From Flavobacteriaceae bacterium (lineage in GTDB: Bacteria; Bacteroidota; Bacteroidia; Flavobacteriales; Flavobacteriaceae): a stretch of DNA of 34,443 bases. The stretch spans positions 1 to 34,443 of the forward strand of contig JAKITY010000007.1 of assembly GCA_021647835.1 (NCBI GenBank). The letters run 5' to 3'. Position numbers and translations under genes: made by a program. Positions 33,411 through 34,443 of the stretch are shown here, in pieces (the first letter of the stretch is position 1; each line of letters begins with the position of its first letter). The notes beneath the pieces are model-generated. The model saw only the letters and a program-made list of their open reading frames with translations, was not told the DNA's origin and did no database searches.

Positions 33411-34443
33411 CCGATGAAGCACTTTGCTTGGATAGCGTTTTTGATTTCTTTGCCCGTTTTCGGTCAAGATGCAACGGTATTCAATCAATCGAATGTGTTG
33501 TTTATTTCTGAAGATGCAGAAATGCATGTCTTTGGTGATATAATAACAGATGGACCTATTTCCATTCTTGAAAACGAAGGATTTATCCAAACGTATGACG
33601 ATGTAACACCAGGGAATTTTGAACTTCAAAATGAAGGAATCGTAATTTCTAAAGGTGATTACATGATTGAAAATGATTGGACGAACAATGGTCTGCTTCT
33701 GATTTCTGAAGGAATGGTGGAAATGTACGGAGCCAATCAATGGTTTTATGGTGACAGCATTTCACGCTTTTGGGATTTACAACTTACTGGTTTTAATATC
33801 AAAGAACAAGCACAAGACATCCGTGTTCGAAGTATTTTGGATTTAACCAATCGAGAACTAGCAGTTCATGCGCAAACATTGTATGTAGATAGTTCAAATG
33901 CGAACGCAATTATCTTCGATCAAACATTCGGCGTTGAAGGAATGATTAGCACGGATCAAGATGGATTCATCAAAAAGTACCTTCTTCAAAATGAACTGAA
34001 TGTAATTCCAACTGGTTCCAAGCAAGGTTCTACACGTCATCGCCCGATTAAAGTATTGATGACTTCGGCTGATGCCAGTGATACAGCAATCATTACGTTT
34101 CATCATCACACGCCAGATTTAGTAAGTGCATTCGAAGCTGACACGGATACGTCGCTTTGTAAAATTCAGAATCAATACTTCTACACATTCAACTCAGCGA
34201 ATCCAACAAATCGTTACCAACTTGATTTCGCGCACTATCCTCCAATTGATGGATTTTATCCTGATGTTGCGCAATGGAACAGCCCTACTTGGCGCGTAGT
34301 TTACGATCATGGAAATTACACCGATCCAAATTACAGCTACGTAAGTACCTTCAATGAGTCTGATTTCGTCGATGAGCATTATACTTTGGCGTACAAAACT
34401 CCAGATGCTCCATACATGATTTTTGATAGCACTGAATGTTACG
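32943..34443. other. Terminal segment of different composition, probably foreign
   Basis: Hand counts give 27, 20, 29, 23 and 28 G+C per 60 bases in five lines from 32941 on, against 16, 18 and 13 in lines at 32761, 29221 and 26941. The change coincides with the loss of SSB similarity. Codons such as GCG, TCG, CGC, ATC and TTC become common. The segment holds the DUF4412-like tail and a partial secreted protein. Confidence 0.65.
33414..34443 (+). CDS. Secreted protein, partial (3' end outside the window)
   Basis: This frame is not in the ORF track because it has no stop before the window ends; I read 343 open codons. The ATG follows AGGAG by 8 bp, an unusually good Shine-Dalgarno site for this phylum. 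MKHFAWIAFLISLPVFGQ is a clear signal peptide. The following sequence (ISEDAEMHVFGDI, ENEGFIQTYDD, LQNEGIVISKGDY) repeats short beta-strand units like those in large surface or T9SS-exported Bacteroidota proteins. I do not recognise a named domain. The codon use and base composition differ from the main part of the window. The antisense ORFs here are shadows. Confidence 0.75.
   Translation, partial: MKHFAWIAFLISLPVFGQDATVFNQSNVLFISEDAEMHVFGDIITDGPISILENEGFIQTYDDVTPGNFELQNEGIVISKGDYMIENDWTNNGLLLISEGMVEMYGANQWFYGDSISRFWDLQLTGFNIKEQAQDIRVRSILDLTNRELAVHAQTLYVDSSNANAIIFDQTFGVEGMISTDQDGFIKKYLLQNELNVIPTGSKQGSTRHRPIKVLMTSADASDTAIITFHHHTPDLVSAFEADTDTSLCKIQNQYFYTFNSANPTNRYQLDFAHYPPIDGFYPDVAQWNSPTWRVVYDHGNYTDPNYSYVSTFNESDFVDEHYTLAYKTPDAPYMIFDSTECY

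Overview
The window reads as a low-GC Bacteroidota chromosome segment, most likely Flavobacteriia. The evidence is the gene content (single-subunit dihaem SdhC with a ~670-residue SdhA, the purN / acpP-fabF-rnc-IPExxxVDY-pyk block, MbnP/MbnH-type lipoproteins, viroplasmin-type RNase H), AT-rich codon use, weak Shine-Dalgarno sites and several TAnnTTTG promoter -7 elements. No rRNA, tRNA, CRISPR array, integrase or transposase was found.

Layout. 1-358 has no supportable gene, only a terminator. 359-6096 (minus strand) holds a membrane-anchored MutS-like ATPase and the succinate dehydrogenase operon sdhC-sdhA-sdhB, with a nonsense-mutated four-helix-bundle (S23/IVP-like) gene wedged between sdhA and sdhB. 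6246-9799 holds aminopeptidase P, an alpha/beta hydrolase and thiL, separated by hairpin repeats. 9920-14658 is a tight plus-strand cluster of four predicted lipoproteins: a TSP3 / choice-of-anchor-B protein, a seven-repeat beta-propeller, an MbnP-like copper protein and an MbnH-like dihaem peroxidase. 14781-19153 is the Fe-S assembly operon sufA-sufB-sufC-sufD, interrupted between sufA and sufB by a second, intact four-helix-bundle gene flanked by 39-bp inverted repeats. Two minus-strand secreted hydrolases (serine hydrolase, M14 peptidase) separate sufD from sufS (22337-23551). 23555-29861 holds rnhA/purN (minus), then acpP, fabF, rnc, an IPExxxVDY-family gene, pyk and a CBS protein (plus). 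29869-32547 is a minus-strand pair: a membrane M28 peptidase and a zinc-ribbon protein. From 32709 an SSB gene starts, but after about 78 residues it changes into an unrelated DUF4412-like C-terminus, followed by a partial secreted protein running off the window. Base composition rises at the same point, so the last ~1.5 kb is probably foreign (assembly chimera or recombination junction).

Most interesting points. (1) Both four-helix-bundle genes fill the whole gap between two genes of an Fe-S-related operon, read in the operon's direction, and have TTAG...CTAA ends. One has near-perfect 39-bp arms; the other has decayed arms and a stop codon. This is the architecture of rRNA intervening sequences, but placed in protein-coding operons. 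(2) The MbnP/MbnH pair occurs without methanobactin genes, together with two large beta-propeller-type lipoproteins: a candidate cell-surface copper system. (3) The SSB hybrid marks a likely sequence junction. (4) At least five distinct long hairpin repeats sit at gene boundaries.
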